Shown here in pieces: positions 35,106 to 44,094 of a DNA stretch of 48,153 nucleotides. Each line of letters begins with the position of its first letter. Within the stretch, counting starts at the first letter, position 1. The position numbers and the translations under genes were made by a program. The stretch covers positions 1 to 48,153 of the forward strand of contig CAKRDT010000013.1 of the NCBI GenBank assembly GCA_934316545.1, in the 5' to 3' direction. The notes under the pieces were generated by a model, which did no database searches, was not told the origin of the DNA, and worked only from the letters and a program-made list of their open reading frames with translations. Source of the stretch: an uncultured Agathobacter sp. Lineage in GTDB: Bacteria; Bacillota; Clostridia; Lachnospirales; Lachnospiraceae.

Positions 35106-35397
35106 TCTGTTTACTTGTCTACATTCTTAACGTGATGTAAAAACTGAATATTTGCAAATTCATACCATTTTATTGTCAAATCCTATTCTGTCTATACAAT
35201 CAGCGTGAAGTAAAACGCTAAAATACTTAAAAACATACCATTTTGAAAGAAAAAGTGATTCTGCCTATAACTGTAGCGTGAAGTAAATATGCTAACATGC
35301 TGGAAAACATCCCATTTATGTAGAAAAAGTGGATTTGCCTATCATTATAGCGTGATGTATCTGCCAAAAAATAACTAAAACATCACAACAAATTACA
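35106..35397 (+). repeat. Four degenerate 73-bp tandem repeats
   Basis: The core CGTGATG/CGTGAAGTAAA recurs at 35131, 35204, 35277 and 35351, i.e. at 73, 73 and 74 bases. Each of the first three units also carries CATNCCATTT and a TCTGYCTATA or GCCTATMAT stretch. Similarity extends through the whole unit, so there are no unique spacers. Confidence 0.8.
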
Positions 35398-35444
35398 CTC
35401 CTTGTTCAAAATACAACTGAGGTAGAAAAATTTGTATGAAACAA

Positions 35445-35866
35445 ATCACGCGCGGCGAAATATTACATTTACTTGTAAAATAACACCGCGCGTCAATTAT
35501 TTTATTCATAAAGTCAATCAGTCTGATTAAATATGACCAACCTTTTCATGCTACAGGCATCGGAGCCATACTTATTTTTGCAGGACAAATTTGCAACTGC
35601 TTCACCGTTCCATGACCTATGGTTAATTGCGCCTATCTCAGCCAACTATCCAAAATCGCTGGTGAAGTTGATTTGCAAATTTTCCTGAACAAAATAATCG
35701 TATGGTCTGATGCCGTAAAGATTTAATGGAAAAAGGTTATTGAAATCGTTCAAAGTCCGTAAGTTTACGAATAACTACTGCTAATTTTCAAATCTAATCT
35801 TATGAATCCGGTATCGTCCGTTTTAGAAAACCCATCTGATCACGGCAAACCCGGATTTGCCTGCAA
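35445..35866 (+). repeat. Large foldback repeat element, copy 3
   Basis: It has the same orientation as copy 1. The inner hairpin 35581-35606 with 35661-35687 and the middle stem 35556-35571 with 35700-35714 are intact but differ in sequence from copy 1. A 41-base stretch (35539-35579) is identical to copy 1. The left outer arms are deleted. The 5' module (35445-35496) is present. The 3' end stops three bases before the gpmI stop codon. Confidence 0.85.
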
Positions 35867-37405
35867 TTACTCGACGAGAAGTGACTTTCCTGTCATCTCA
35901 GCCGGCTGCTTGAGTCCCATGATCTGCAGTAATGTCGGAGCAATATCTGCAAGACATCCGCCCTCACGAAGCTTGTACTTCGGATCAGCATTCACAAGGA
36001 TAAATGGAACCGGGTTGGTTGTATGAGCGGTATGAGGCTTTCCTGTCTCATAATCGATCATCTGCTCTGCGTTACCATGGTCAGCACAGATGAAGAGAAC
36101 ACCGTCAACATCCTTGATGACCTGTACCGCATCACCTACGAGGCTGTCCACACGCTCCACAGCCTTAACCGCTGCTGGGATTACACCGGTATGACCAACC
36201 ATGTCCGGATTTGCAAAGTTAATTACGATCACATCATACTTATCAGACTTGATTGCCTCAACGAGATCCATTCCGACTTCCGGAGCACTCATCTCAGGCT
36301 TTAAGTCATAAGTTGCAACCTCCTTCGGAGAATTAACAAGCAGACGGGCCTCATCTACGTTTGGCTCCTCAACACCGCCATTGAAGAAGAATGTAACATG
36401 TGCGTACTTCTCTGTCTCAGCGAGACGAAGCTGCTTCTTACCGCATTTTGCAAGGTACTCTCCAAATGTATTGGTGATATGTTCCTTCTCGAAAGCAATG
36501 ATTTTATTCGGGATAGTCTCATCGTAGTCCTTGAAACATACATAGGTTGTTTTAATAAACGGACGCTCAAAGCCTGTGAACTTGTCATCACAGAATGCAC
36601 GAGTAATCTCACGTGCACGATCAGGACGGAAGTTAAAGAAGATAACCGAATCATTCTCTTTTACAACGGAAACCGGCTTGCCGTCTTTCACAATAACAGT
36701 AGGAAGAACAAACTCATCCGTTACATCCTTTGCATAAGAATCAGCCATAGCCTGTACAGCATCCTCTGCAAGCACGCCCTCTCCCTTGGTCAGGGAATCA
36801 TACGCCTTCTGTACACGATCCCAGTTGTTATCACGATCCATTGCATAGTAACGTCCGGATAAAGAAGCGATCTGTCCTACACCGATCTCATTCATTTTAT
36901 CCTGAAGCTGCTGAATATAATCTTTACCAGAAGCAGGCGGAGTGTCACGTCCATCCAAAAATGCATGAACATAAACCTTGGTCAGTCCCTGCTTTTTAGC
37001 CATCTCAAGGAGTCCATACAGATGCTCGATGTGCGAATGTACACCGCCGTCAGAAAGCAGACCCCAAAGATGCAGGTCGGAATCATTCTTCTTACAGTTG
37101 TCCATTGCTGCAAGCAATGCCTTATTTTCAAAAAAGTCGCCATCTGCGATTGCTTTTGTAATTCTTGTCAGATCCTGATAGATAATGCGGCCGGCACCGA
37201 TATTCATGTGTCCAACCTCAGAGTTACCCATCTGTCCGTCCGGAAGACCTACCGCAAGTCCGGAAGCTGCGCCTTTTACAAAAGGATATTCCTTCATTAA
37301 TTTATCCATAACAGGGGTGTTCGCCAAAGCGATTGCATTACCCTCTGTGTGGTCGCTCAGACCATAACCGTCAAGTACCATTAATACAACAGGTTTTTTA
37401 CTCAT
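35867..37405 (-). CDS. gpmI: 2,3-bisphosphoglycerate-independent phosphoglycerate mutase
   Basis: The 512-residue enzyme interconverts 3- and 2-phosphoglycerate using two Mn ions. D12 in VLDGYG and catalytic S62 in [17 protein letters not shown] are present, as are [34 protein letters not shown] and [10 protein letters not shown]. Length is standard. AAGGATT precedes the ATG, and a promoter is at 37446-37473. It is the last gene of the glycolytic cluster. Its 3' end abuts repeat copy 3, with no usual terminator. Confidence 0.97.
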   Translation of the reverse strand: MSKKPVVLMVLDGYGLSDHTEGNAIALANTPVMDKLMKEYPFVKGAASGLAVGLPDGQMGNSEVGHMNIGAGRIIYQDLTRITKAIADGDFFENKALLAAMDNCKKNDSDLHLWGLLSDGGVHSHIEHLYGLLEMAKKQGLTKVYVHAFLDGRDTPPASGKDYIQQLQDKMNEIGVGQIASLSGRYYAMDRDNNWDRVQKAYDSLTKGEGVLAEDAVQAMADSYAKDVTDEFVLPTVIVKDGKPVSVVKENDSVIFFNFRPDRAREITRAFCDDKFTGFERPFIKTTYVCFKDYDETIPNKIIAFEKEHITNTFGEYLAKCGKKQLRLAETEKYAHVTFFFNGGVEEPNVDEARLLVNSPKEVATYDLKPEMSAPEVGMDLVEAIKSDKYDVIVINFANPDMVGHTGVIPAAVKAVERVDSLVGDAVQVIKDVDGVLFICADHGNAEQMIDYETGKPHTAHTTNPVPFILVNADPKYKLREGGCLADIAPTLLQIMGLKQPAEMTGKSLLVE

Positions 37406-37445
37406 AATCCTTATCTCACTTTCTTTTATGCACTTTTCTGTTACT

Positions 37446-37473
37446 ATAATACTAAATTCGCCAAAAAATGCAA
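37446..37473 (-). promoter_or_regulatory. Promoter for gpmI
   Basis: Minus-strand TTGCAT (37468-37473) and TATTAT (37446-37451) are 16 nt apart, in the gap between capA and gpmI. Confidence 0.55.
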
Positions 37474-37490
37474 GTTTCTATTACAATTTT

Positions 37491-39098
37491 CTACTGCAGA
37501 TTTCCAACGACATCAATCAGTCGAAGCTCAAGATCTGCATCATCAAAATGCTGACCGTATTGCCTGCCGGAACGATATGCCGGCGGCACCGTAATGACTG
37601 CCGACTCATCCCATGTATCAAACACACCATCCTCATTGATCTGTACGCCATCCGACAGATCCGCCACATATTGATAAAAACTCTTACGCTCCTCCTTCTC
37701 TGTAAGAAGGCGTGTTTCCATACTTTGCTGCTCACATGGAAAAAGGCGTAACGTAAGTTTTCCGTCTGCCGCAATTCGAATCTGACCAACCGTTGCATAA
37801 AGTGTTCCCGTAGAGAACCAGAAATTGCCCAGACTGTATACAACCGGTACATTTTTGACAAATTCCACGCCCTGCAGTCGATGCGGATGTGAACCAATGA
37901 TCGCATCCACGCCCGCATCCGCATATTCCTGTGCCAAAGCGCGTTGATCGGCATCCTGCTTAATCTTGCCTTCCGCACCCCAATGCACAAACATAATCAC
38001 GTAATCACTGTTGCGACGGGCTTCCTTTATTGCTGCAAGAACCGTTTCTCTCTGCTGCGTCTTGAGAACCCCCGGCGTCTTTTTCCCTGCCTTCTTCGTG
38101 AAATGATAAAAACGTTCAATTTCCGTTGCAGAAACAAACGCAATCTTGCGGCCTCCCGTCACAAAATACTGCACTGCACTCGCTTCCGACAAATTACGCC
38201 CGGCACCACTGTATACAATGCCTTTGTCCGAAAGCGTATCCATCGTATCAAGAAGTCCCTTCTCACCGTAATCACATGTGTGGTTATTGGCAAGTGACAC
38301 AATATCCGCGCCAAAAAGATCCAGCAGATCTACGCTTTTCGGATCCGCCTTAAAACTGTATGCTTTGCCTTCCTGTGTCTGCTTCTCCTTCGTAAAACAG
38401 AATTCATTATTAACCATTGTGATATCTGCCGACTGCAGCTCCTGTAAAATATCATCCGAAATACACGATGCTGCCCCGCCTGCACTTTGGGCATATTTCA
38501 TCGTATGCCAGGTCGGATCAAAATTGATATCCCCTACAAAATCAATGGTTATCTGACCATCCTCTGATGCATCCTTCCAGGTAACATGCTCCAAGCGGTA
38601 GGTCTGATAGTTGTACGCCTTACAATATTCCAACCAAAGCACATGCATCGTGCAACCGGTCATCCGATACCAGAGCTCCGGTTTTCCTTTTCCTTCCGAT
38701 ACTTTTGCAGCAATGTCCTCAACGGTTCCCGTGCCGAAACGAGATTCCAGCCACAGAAAAAAAGACTCATCCACCGGATAGTGTGCATAAAATTCCGTCG
38801 TACCATCCGCAAGAAGTCGTTCTATTGTCGCTACGATCCCATCGTAGTTCGTTTCATTTTCATAATCTGATGGTGCCTCCTGATCCTTCCTTGTTTCTGT
38901 CGAAACTTCCCCGGAGCACAAAGCCGCTTCCGTCACCGGCTCCTGCGCCGCAGCTTTCGAAGACATCGGCGGTTCCTTCGCCGGATCAGTCACCATAACC
39001 ACCTGCGACCCATCATTCCTTTCACTATAACCGATTCCGACAAGCACAACCAGAAATATCAATAAAATGGCCGCATGCACCAAACGTTTTTTCTTCAT
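37491..39098 (-). CDS. CapA/PgsA-family metallophosphoesterase-like membrane protein
   Basis: The 535-residue protein has an N-terminal signal anchor (about 5-24) and a disordered acidic region to about 85. The CapA domain spans roughly 175-440, with FVGDINFDPTWH, MVNNEFCF, SLANNHTCDYGEKG, VHWGAEG and GSHPHRLQ; the Asp, Asn and His residues match the calcineurin-like metal site. Family members act in poly-gamma-glutamate or capsule export and related envelope functions. No pgs/cap genes adjoin, so the polymer is unknown. It is placed between tpiA and gpmI, behind a tpiA terminator. Confidence 0.88.
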   Translation of the reverse strand: MKKKRLVHAAILLIFLVVLVGIGYSERNDGSQVVMVTDPAKEPPMSSKAAAQEPVTEAALCSGEVSTETRKDQEAPSDYENETNYDGIVATIERLLADGTTEFYAHYPVDESFFLWLESRFGTGTVEDIAAKVSEGKGKPELWYRMTGCTMHVLWLEYCKAYNYQTYRLEHVTWKDASEDGQITIDFVGDINFDPTWHTMKYAQSAGGAASCISDDILQELQSADITMVNNEFCFTKEKQTQEGKAYSFKADPKSVDLLDLFGADIVSLANNHTCDYGEKGLLDTMDTLSDKGIVYSGAGRNLSEASAVQYFVTGGRKIAFVSATEIERFYHFTKKAGKKTPGVLKTQQRETVLAAIKEARRNSDYVIMFVHWGAEGKIKQDADQRALAQEYADAGVDAIIGSHPHRLQGVEFVKNVPVVYSLGNFWFSTGTLYATVGQIRIAADGKLTLRLFPCEQQSMETRLLTEKEERKSFYQYVADLSDGVQINEDGVFDTWDESAVITVPPAYRSGRQYGQHFDDADLELRLIDVVGNLQ

Positions 39099-39124
39099 AC
39101 TGACTTTTATACTTCTTCTCTTGT

Positions 39125-39166
39125 AAAAAGGCTATTCGCCTGCGAAAATCCAACAGACGGATAGCC
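39125..39166 (-). terminator. Terminator after tpiA
   Basis: GGCTAT (39130-39135) pairs with ATAGCC (39161-39166), with additional inner CG pairs, and is followed on the minus strand by TTTTTAC. It separates tpiA from capA. Confidence 0.75.
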
Positions 39167-39191
39167 TCTCCTATGAATTACAATCTCAATT

Positions 39192-39938
39192 CTAGTAGTT
39201 TACAATCTTGCCGAAGTCAGCCTTTAAGCTTGCTCCGCCAACTAATCCACCGTCAATGTCAGGCTTTGCAAAAAGCTCAGCGGCATTGCCGGCATTCACA
39301 GATCCGCCGTACTGGATACGAACAGCCTCTGCAGTAGCCTCATCATAAACTTCTTTGATGCACTCACGGATAGCACCACAAACTTCCTGTGCCTGATCAG
39401 AAGTAGCAGTCTTTCCTGTTCCGATTGCCCAGATCGGCTCGTAAGCGATAACCATCTTAGCAACATCAGATGCCGGAACACCAGCCAGATCAGACTTGAT
39501 CTGAAGACGAATCCAATCAAGCGTTACGCCCATCTCTCTCTGCTCTAAAGTCTCTCCACAGCAAAGAATTGGTGTAAGACCAGCCTCGAAAGCCTTCTTA
39601 ACCTTCTTGTTTAATAGTACATCATCTTCCTTGAAGTAGTCACGTCTCTCAGAATGTCCGAGAACAACATACTTAACACCGGCATCTACCAGCATCTCAG
39701 CAGAGATTTCTCCGGTGTAAGCACCCTTCTCCTCGAAGTACATATTCTCAGCGCCAACCGCTACGTTTGTTCCCTTAACAGCCTCAACAACCGGTACGAT
39801 GTCGATTGCAGGTACACAGTAAACAACCTCTACGCTGTCAGAAACTACTAATGGCTTTAACTCTTCAACTAACTTTACAGCCTGGCTTGGAGTCATATTC
39901 ATCTTCCAGTTGCCGGCTACGATTTTCTTTCTTGCCAT
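39192..39938 (-). CDS. tpiA: Triosephosphate isomerase
   Basis: The 248-residue enzyme interconverts glyceraldehyde-3-phosphate and DHAP. Catalytic residues lie in AGNWKMN (Lys), VLGHSERR (His) and [12 protein letters not shown] (Glu), and the phosphate-binding YGGSVN and GGLVGGASL are intact. GAGGAGATAAGATT precedes the ATG. It follows pgk after a 293-nt spacer with tandem repeats. Confidence 0.98.
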   Translation of the reverse strand: MARKKIVAGNWKMNMTPSQAVKLVEELKPLVVSDSVEVVYCVPAIDIVPVVEAVKGTNVAVGAENMYFEEKGAYTGEISAEMLVDAGVKYVVLGHSERRDYFKEDDVLLNKKVKKAFEAGLTPILCCGETLEQREMGVTLDWIRLQIKSDLAGVPASDVAKMVIAYEPIWAIGTGKTATSDQAQEVCGAIRECIKEVYDEATAEAVRIQYGGSVNAGNAAELFAKPDIDGGLVGGASLKADFGKIVNY

Positions 39939-39973
39939 AATCTTATCTCCTCATCTTTTTTCAGTATGCTCTT

Positions 39974-40114
39974 GCATGCCACGCTCACAAACTTCATTTG
40001 CTTTGCACTCTTTCGCATGCCGCGCTCACAAATTCTCATCTGCTTTGCACTCTTTCGCATGCCACGCTCACAAATTCTCATCTGCTTTGCACTCTTTCAC
40101 ATGCCACGCTTCCG
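39974..40114 (+). repeat. 42-bp tandem repeats between pgk and tpiA
   Basis: GCATGCCACGCTCACAAA recurs at 39974, 40015, 40057 and (as ACATGCCACGCT) 40099, spacings 41, 42 and 42. Each unit contains CTTTGCACTCTTTC. A hairpin GCCCAGCAC/GTGCTGGGC follows at about 40137-40181. No ORF with a ribosome binding site was found in this 293-nt spacer. Confidence 0.85.
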
Positions 40115-40231
40115 GATATGCGGCTAGAGCAAGGCGCCCAGCACGCCGACGTACGCACCTAGGTACTTCAAGTGCTGGGCAACGAAGCTATCGCCACATA
40201 TATGGGAGCCGTAAATTATTTCACAATTCTA

Positions 40232-41455
40232 CTACTTATCATCTGCGGCCATAACGCCTGGAAGCTCCTTACCCTCAAGGAACTCAAGGGAAGCTCCACC
40301 ACCGGTAGAGATGTGGCTCATCTTGTCTGCATAACCCATCTGGTTTACAGCAGCAGCGGAATCTCCACCACCGATGATTGTTGTAGCATCTGTCTCTGCC
40401 AAAGCCTTAGCTACTGCAAGAGTACCAGCTGCAAGTGTAGGGTTCTCGAATACACCCATCGGTCCGTTCCAAACAACGGTCTTCGCTGTCTTAACCGCAT
40501 CCGCGAACATCTCAGCTGTCTTAGGTCCGATATCGCATCCCTCACGGTCTGCAGGCATAGCAGTAATATCACAAACCTCTGTCTCAACCGGTCCGTCGAT
40601 TGGGTTAGGGAAATCCTTAATTGTAACAGCATCAACAGGAAGAAGGATCTTCTTGCCCATCTTCTCAGCCTTAGCCATCATTTCCTTACAGTAATCAAGC
40701 TTCTCATCATCGCAAAGAGAAAGACCGATCTCATATCCCTGAGCCTTAATGAATGTGTAAGCCATACCACCACCGATGATCAGTGTATCGCACTTCTCAA
40801 GGAGGTTGTTGATTACATTCAGCTTGTCAGCTACCTTAGCACCACCGAGGATTGCTACGAATGGACGTACAGGATTCTCAACAGCATTTCCTAAGAAAGC
40901 GATCTCCTTCTCCATTAAGTAACCAACAACGTTCTGTCCACCCTTTGCAGAGATGAACTTTGTAACACCGGCTACAGAAGCGTGAGCTCTGTGGGAAGAA
41001 CCGAAAGCGTCACATACATAGATGTCAGCAAGATCAGCAAGTTCCTTAGAGAACTCCTCACCGTTCTTTGTTTCCTCAGCACCACGGAAACGAGTATTCT
41101 GAAGTAATACCACTTCGCCTTCCTTCATCTCCTCAACGGCCTTTGTAGCAGCCTCGCCTGTTACGTTGTAATCAGAAACGAAGTTAACCTTCTGTCCAAG
41201 AAGCTCCTCCAGTCTCTTGGCAACCGGTGCAAGTGACTCGCCTTCGTTTGGTCCGTTTTTAACTTTTCCAAGATGAGAGCAAAGGATAACCTTTCCACCA
41301 TCGTTTAATAACTTCTTAATTGTAGGAAGAGCAGCTTTGATACGAGTATCATCTGTGATCTCGCCAGCCTTAAGAGGTACGTTAAAATCACATCTTACAA
41401 GGACTCTCTTGCCCTTGGCGTTGATATCATCAACTGTTTTCTTATTTAATGCCAT
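40232..41455 (-). CDS. pgk: Phosphoglycerate kinase
   Basis: The 407-residue enzyme makes ATP from 1,3-bisphosphoglycerate. The signature [57 protein letters not shown] and [11 protein letters not shown] are all present. CGGAGAATAGAAAC precedes the ATG. It is second in the gapA-pgk-tpiA order; a gapA terminator and a 190-nt gap precede it. Confidence 0.98.
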   Translation of the reverse strand: MALNKKTVDDINAKGKRVLVRCDFNVPLKAGEITDDTRIKAALPTIKKLLNDGGKVILCSHLGKVKNGPNEGESLAPVAKRLEELLGQKVNFVSDYNVTGEAATKAVEEMKEGEVVLLQNTRFRGAEETKNGEEFSKELADLADIYVCDAFGSSHRAHASVAGVTKFISAKGGQNVVGYLMEKEIAFLGNAVENPVRPFVAILGGAKVADKLNVINNLLEKCDTLIIGGGMAYTFIKAQGYEIGLSLCDDEKLDYCKEMMAKAEKMGKKILLPVDAVTIKDFPNPIDGPVETEVCDITAMPADREGCDIGPKTAEMFADAVKTAKTVVWNGPMGVFENPTLAAGTLAVAKALAETDATTIIGGGDSAAAVNQMGYADKMSHISTGGGASLEFLEGKELPGVMAADDK

Positions 41456-41546
41456 GTTTCTATTCTCCGTTCTGCCTTATCCGGCCATATTAAGGAGCAA
41501 AAGCGCTACAGGTCCCGCAGCCGCCCGTAACACTTATCACCCACAT

Positions 41547-41581
41547 TGAAAAAGGATCCGGCCCAAAGGCCGGACCCTTTC
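41547..41581 (-). terminator. Terminator after gapA
   Basis: AAAGGATCCGGCC (41551-41563) pairs with GGCCGGACCCTTT (41568-41580) with a central A-C mismatch, followed on the minus strand by T-rich sequence. Two further palindromes, GTGCAGTC/GACTGCAC and TAATCATC/GATGATTA, lie at about 41609-41648 next to the gapA stop. Confidence 0.8.
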
Positions 41582-41645
41582 ATTAAACTTAGTTATTCTA
41601 AGCATAGGGTGTGCAGTCAGACTGCACGTAATCATCACAGGATGA

Positions 41646-42662
41646 TTATGCTAACTCAGAGAAGTACTTGATTGTACGAACCATCTGAGATGTGTAGCTG
41701 TTCTCGTTATCATACCAAGAAACAACCTGAACCTCATACAGGTCATCACCGATTGGGCTAACCATTGTCTGAGTTGCATCGAATAATGAACCAAATCTCA
41801 TACCAACGATATCAGAAGATACGATTAAGTCCTCATTGTATCCGAATGACTCGTTTGCTGCTGCCTTCATAGCTGCGTTGATACCCTCAACAGTTACGTC
41901 AGACTTCTTAACAACTGCTGTAAGGATTGTTGTAGAACCAGTTGGAACTGGAACACGCTGAGCAGATCCGATTAACTTTCCGTTTAACTCTGGGATTACA
42001 AGACCGATAGCCTTTGCAGCACCTGTTGAGTTAGGAACGATGTTAACTGCAGCTGCACGAGATCTTCTGAGATCACCCTTACGCTGTGGTCCATCAAGAG
42101 TCATCTGATCACCAGTGTAAGCATGGATTGTTACCATGATACCAGACTGGATTGGAGCAAACTTGTTTAATGCATCAGCCATAGGAGCTAAGCAGTTTGT
42201 TGTACAAGAAGCTGCTGAAATGATTGTATCAGAAGCCTTTAATGTCTCATGGTTTGTATTGTAAACGATTGTAGGAAGGTCGTTTCCTGCTGGTGCAGAG
42301 ATAACTACCTTACGAGCTCCGGCATTGATATGAGCCTGAGCCTTCTCTTTGCTTGTATAGAATCCAGAGCACTCTAATACAACGTCAACCTTTAATTCTC
42401 CCCATGGGCAATTGTTTGCATCTGGGAAAGCGTAGATCTTGATTTCCTTACCACAAACTGTGATAGAATCCTCGCTTGCAGAAACCTCATCTGCATGCTC
42501 ATACTTACCCTGTGAGCTATCATACTTTAATAAGTGTGCTAACATCTTTGGGCTTGTTAAGTCGTTGATTGCTACTACTTCGTATCCCTCTGCTCCGAAC
42601 ATCTGTCTGAAAGCAAGACGACCGATACGGCCGAATCCGTTGATTGCTACTCTTACTGCCAT
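41646..42662 (-). CDS. gapA: Glyceraldehyde-3-phosphate dehydrogenase
   Basis: The 338-residue NAD-dependent glycolytic enzyme has the Rossmann motif [14 protein letters not shown], catalytic C153 in [11 protein letters not shown], and [13 protein letters not shown]. Asp at position 34 in AINDLT fits NAD preference. TAGGAGGAATTAAGA precedes the ATG and a near-consensus promoter lies at 42726-42754, so strong expression is expected. Confidence 0.98.
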   Translation of the reverse strand: MAVRVAINGFGRIGRLAFRQMFGAEGYEVVAINDLTSPKMLAHLLKYDSSQGKYEHADEVSASEDSITVCGKEIKIYAFPDANNCPWGELKVDVVLECSGFYTSKEKAQAHINAGARKVVISAPAGNDLPTIVYNTNHETLKASDTIISAASCTTNCLAPMADALNKFAPIQSGIMVTIHAYTGDQMTLDGPQRKGDLRRSRAAAVNIVPNSTGAAKAIGLVIPELNGKLIGSAQRVPVPTGSTTILTAVVKKSDVTVEGINAAMKAAANESFGYNEDLIVSSDIVGMRFGSLFDATQTMVSPIGDDLYEVQVVSWYDNENSYTSQMVRTIKYFSELA

Positions 42663-42725
42663 TCTTAATTCCTCCTAGAATTGTAAATAAATAGTCTCAT
42701 GGGACTTGCGTCCCAAGCTTCCTTT

Positions 42726-42754
42726 ATTTTACCCAATTATTTCCGAAAGTTCAA
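42726..42754 (-). promoter_or_regulatory. Promoter for gapA
   Basis: Minus-strand TTGAAC (42749-42754) and TAAAAT (42726-42731) are 17 nt apart, giving a leader of about 55 nt. Confidence 0.7.
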
Positions 42755-42836
42755 GTCCCTTTTATGACTTTGTTAATTATTTATCATTCCGTATGTTCTA
42801 ACGCGTCCCGATTGGTAAATATGGCGTTTTTCTCCG

Positions 42837-42865
42837 TTGCAAAATTCTTCTGCATTTACTATACT
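42837..42865 (+). promoter_or_regulatory. Promoter for hisK
   Basis: TTGCAA (42837-42842) and TATACT (42860-42865) are 17 nt apart. The leader contains an 8-bp stem, CGTGCAGA (42874-42881) with TCTGCACG (42911-42918). Confidence 0.6.
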
Positions 42866-42967
42866 GATACCAACGTGCAGATTCCCGTATGTTTCCAGCC
42901 ATGCAGCCAGTCTGCACGGATACTCAACTGCAATGATTACATTACTGAACGATAGAAAGGAACCAGC

Positions 42968-43771
42968 ATGCTGCACGATACCCATATGCACACGCACCAT
43001 TCCGGAGACAGTGACGCTCCGGTCGAAGAAATGATAAAATCTGCGATAAACAAAGGCCTTGACGGACTCTGTTTTACCGATCACTTTGATTATGATTACC
43101 CGGACGAACCGGATTTATTCTTATTGGATTTTGACGCATATTATAATGAAGTCAAAGCGTTACGCGAAAAGTACGCGGGTAACTTTTCCATCCGCTGGGG
43201 CATCGAGATCGGGCTTCAGCCGCAGATTACCAAAACCAACCGCGACGTGACCGCGCGCTACCCATTCGACTTCGTCATCGGCTCCTCCCATGTGGTACAC
43301 GGAACGGATCCGTACTATCCGAAATACTACGAAGGCCGCTCCGAAGAAGACGCATACCGAGAGTATTTTGAATCCATCCTCGAGAACCTTCATACAGACG
43401 TTGATTTCGATGTCTACGGACATATTGACTACGTTGTCCGCTATGGTCCGAACCGGAATCAGCATTATTCTTATAAGCGATACGCTGAGATCATCGATGA
43501 GATTCTTCGCACCCTGATCGCGCAGGGACGCGGCATAGAACTAAACACCGGCGGCTTCAAATACGGACTCGGTCATCCGAATCCGACGGAAGAAATTCTC
43601 GCACGCTACCGCGAGCTCGGCGGCGAGATCATCACCATCGGTGCCGATGCGCACGCTCCGGAACACGTGGCATACGACTTTGAAAAGGTTCCCGGCCTCC
43701 TGCTGGCAGCCGGTTTCCGCTACTACACCGTCTTTGATCAAAGGAAGCCGCAATTCATCTCCTTGACATAG
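42968..43771 (+). CDS. hisK: Histidinol-phosphatase, PHP family
   Basis: The 267-residue protein has PHP-domain metal motifs HDTHMHTHHSGDS, CFTDHFDYD, WGIEIGLQPQ, IGSSHVVHG, VYGHIDYV and TIGADAHAPEHV, typical of the HisK/HisJ-type enzyme that dephosphorylates histidinol phosphate. GAAAGGAACCAGC precedes the ATG. It is transcribed away from gapA. It may serve the same pathway as hisHF at 10900-12278, though other PHP phosphatases cannot be excluded. Confidence 0.88.
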   Translation: MLHDTHMHTHHSGDSDAPVEEMIKSAINKGLDGLCFTDHFDYDYPDEPDLFLLDFDAYYNEVKALREKYAGNFSIRWGIEIGLQPQITKTNRDVTARYPFDFVIGSSHVVHGTDPYYPKYYEGRSEEDAYREYFESILENLHTDVDFDVYGHIDYVVRYGPNRNQHYSYKRYAEIIDEILRTLIAQGRGIELNTGGFKYGLGHPNPTEEILARYRELGGEIITIGADAHAPEHVAYDFEKVPGLLLAAGFRYYTVFDQRKPQFISLT

Positions 43772-43817
43772 ATTTAAAGAAATTTTCAAAAAAAGTTAAG
43801 AATCTTTCATTTGGGTA

Positions 43818-43845
43818 TTGCAAAATTCATTTTTCACTGTATAAT
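43818..43845 (+). promoter_or_regulatory. Orphan promoter downstream of hisK
   Basis: TTGCAA (43818-43823) and consensus TATAAT (43840-43845) are 16 nt apart. No ORF with a ribosome binding site follows before the terminator at 43968-44000. Confidence 0.65.
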
Positions 43846-43851
43846 GTAGAT

Positions 43852-44000
43852 ATTGAATAATGTTATTGCGATAGCATGTGACGTACGCAAAATGAGTATG
43901 TAGTTCAATTTTATTAAACAATTATCTAATTAACTACTCAGTTACTCAATTACTTTCAGTAACTAAGAAGGAGCAGGTTTCCTCGCCTGCTCCTTTCTTT
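43852..44000 (+). ncRNA. Candidate small RNA of about 150 nt
   Basis: A promoter (43818-43845) and a strong intrinsic terminator (43968-44000) bracket a stretch with only tiny ORFs of at most four codons and no ribosome binding site. AGTTACT and AGTAACT can form an internal stem upstream of the terminator. It matches no RNA family that I recognise. Confidence 0.45.
43968..44000 (+). terminator. Strong intrinsic terminator
   Basis: AAGGAGCAGG (43968-43977) pairs with CCTGCTCCTT (43986-43995) around an 8-nt loop, followed by TCTTT. It can end both hisK readthrough and the predicted small RNA. Confidence 0.85.
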
Positions 44001-44094
44001 ATGGAGTTTTCACCTGGGAGGTTGCCAAACTCTTGCGGCGCATCGGAGCGCGGCAAACATCCGTTTACTCCGGGACTTCCCGGTATACGATGAA

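Noticed and set aside
35106..35397. CRISPR array
   Set aside because: Units are 73-74 bp and similar along their whole length, so there is no repeat/spacer alternation, and no cas genes are near.
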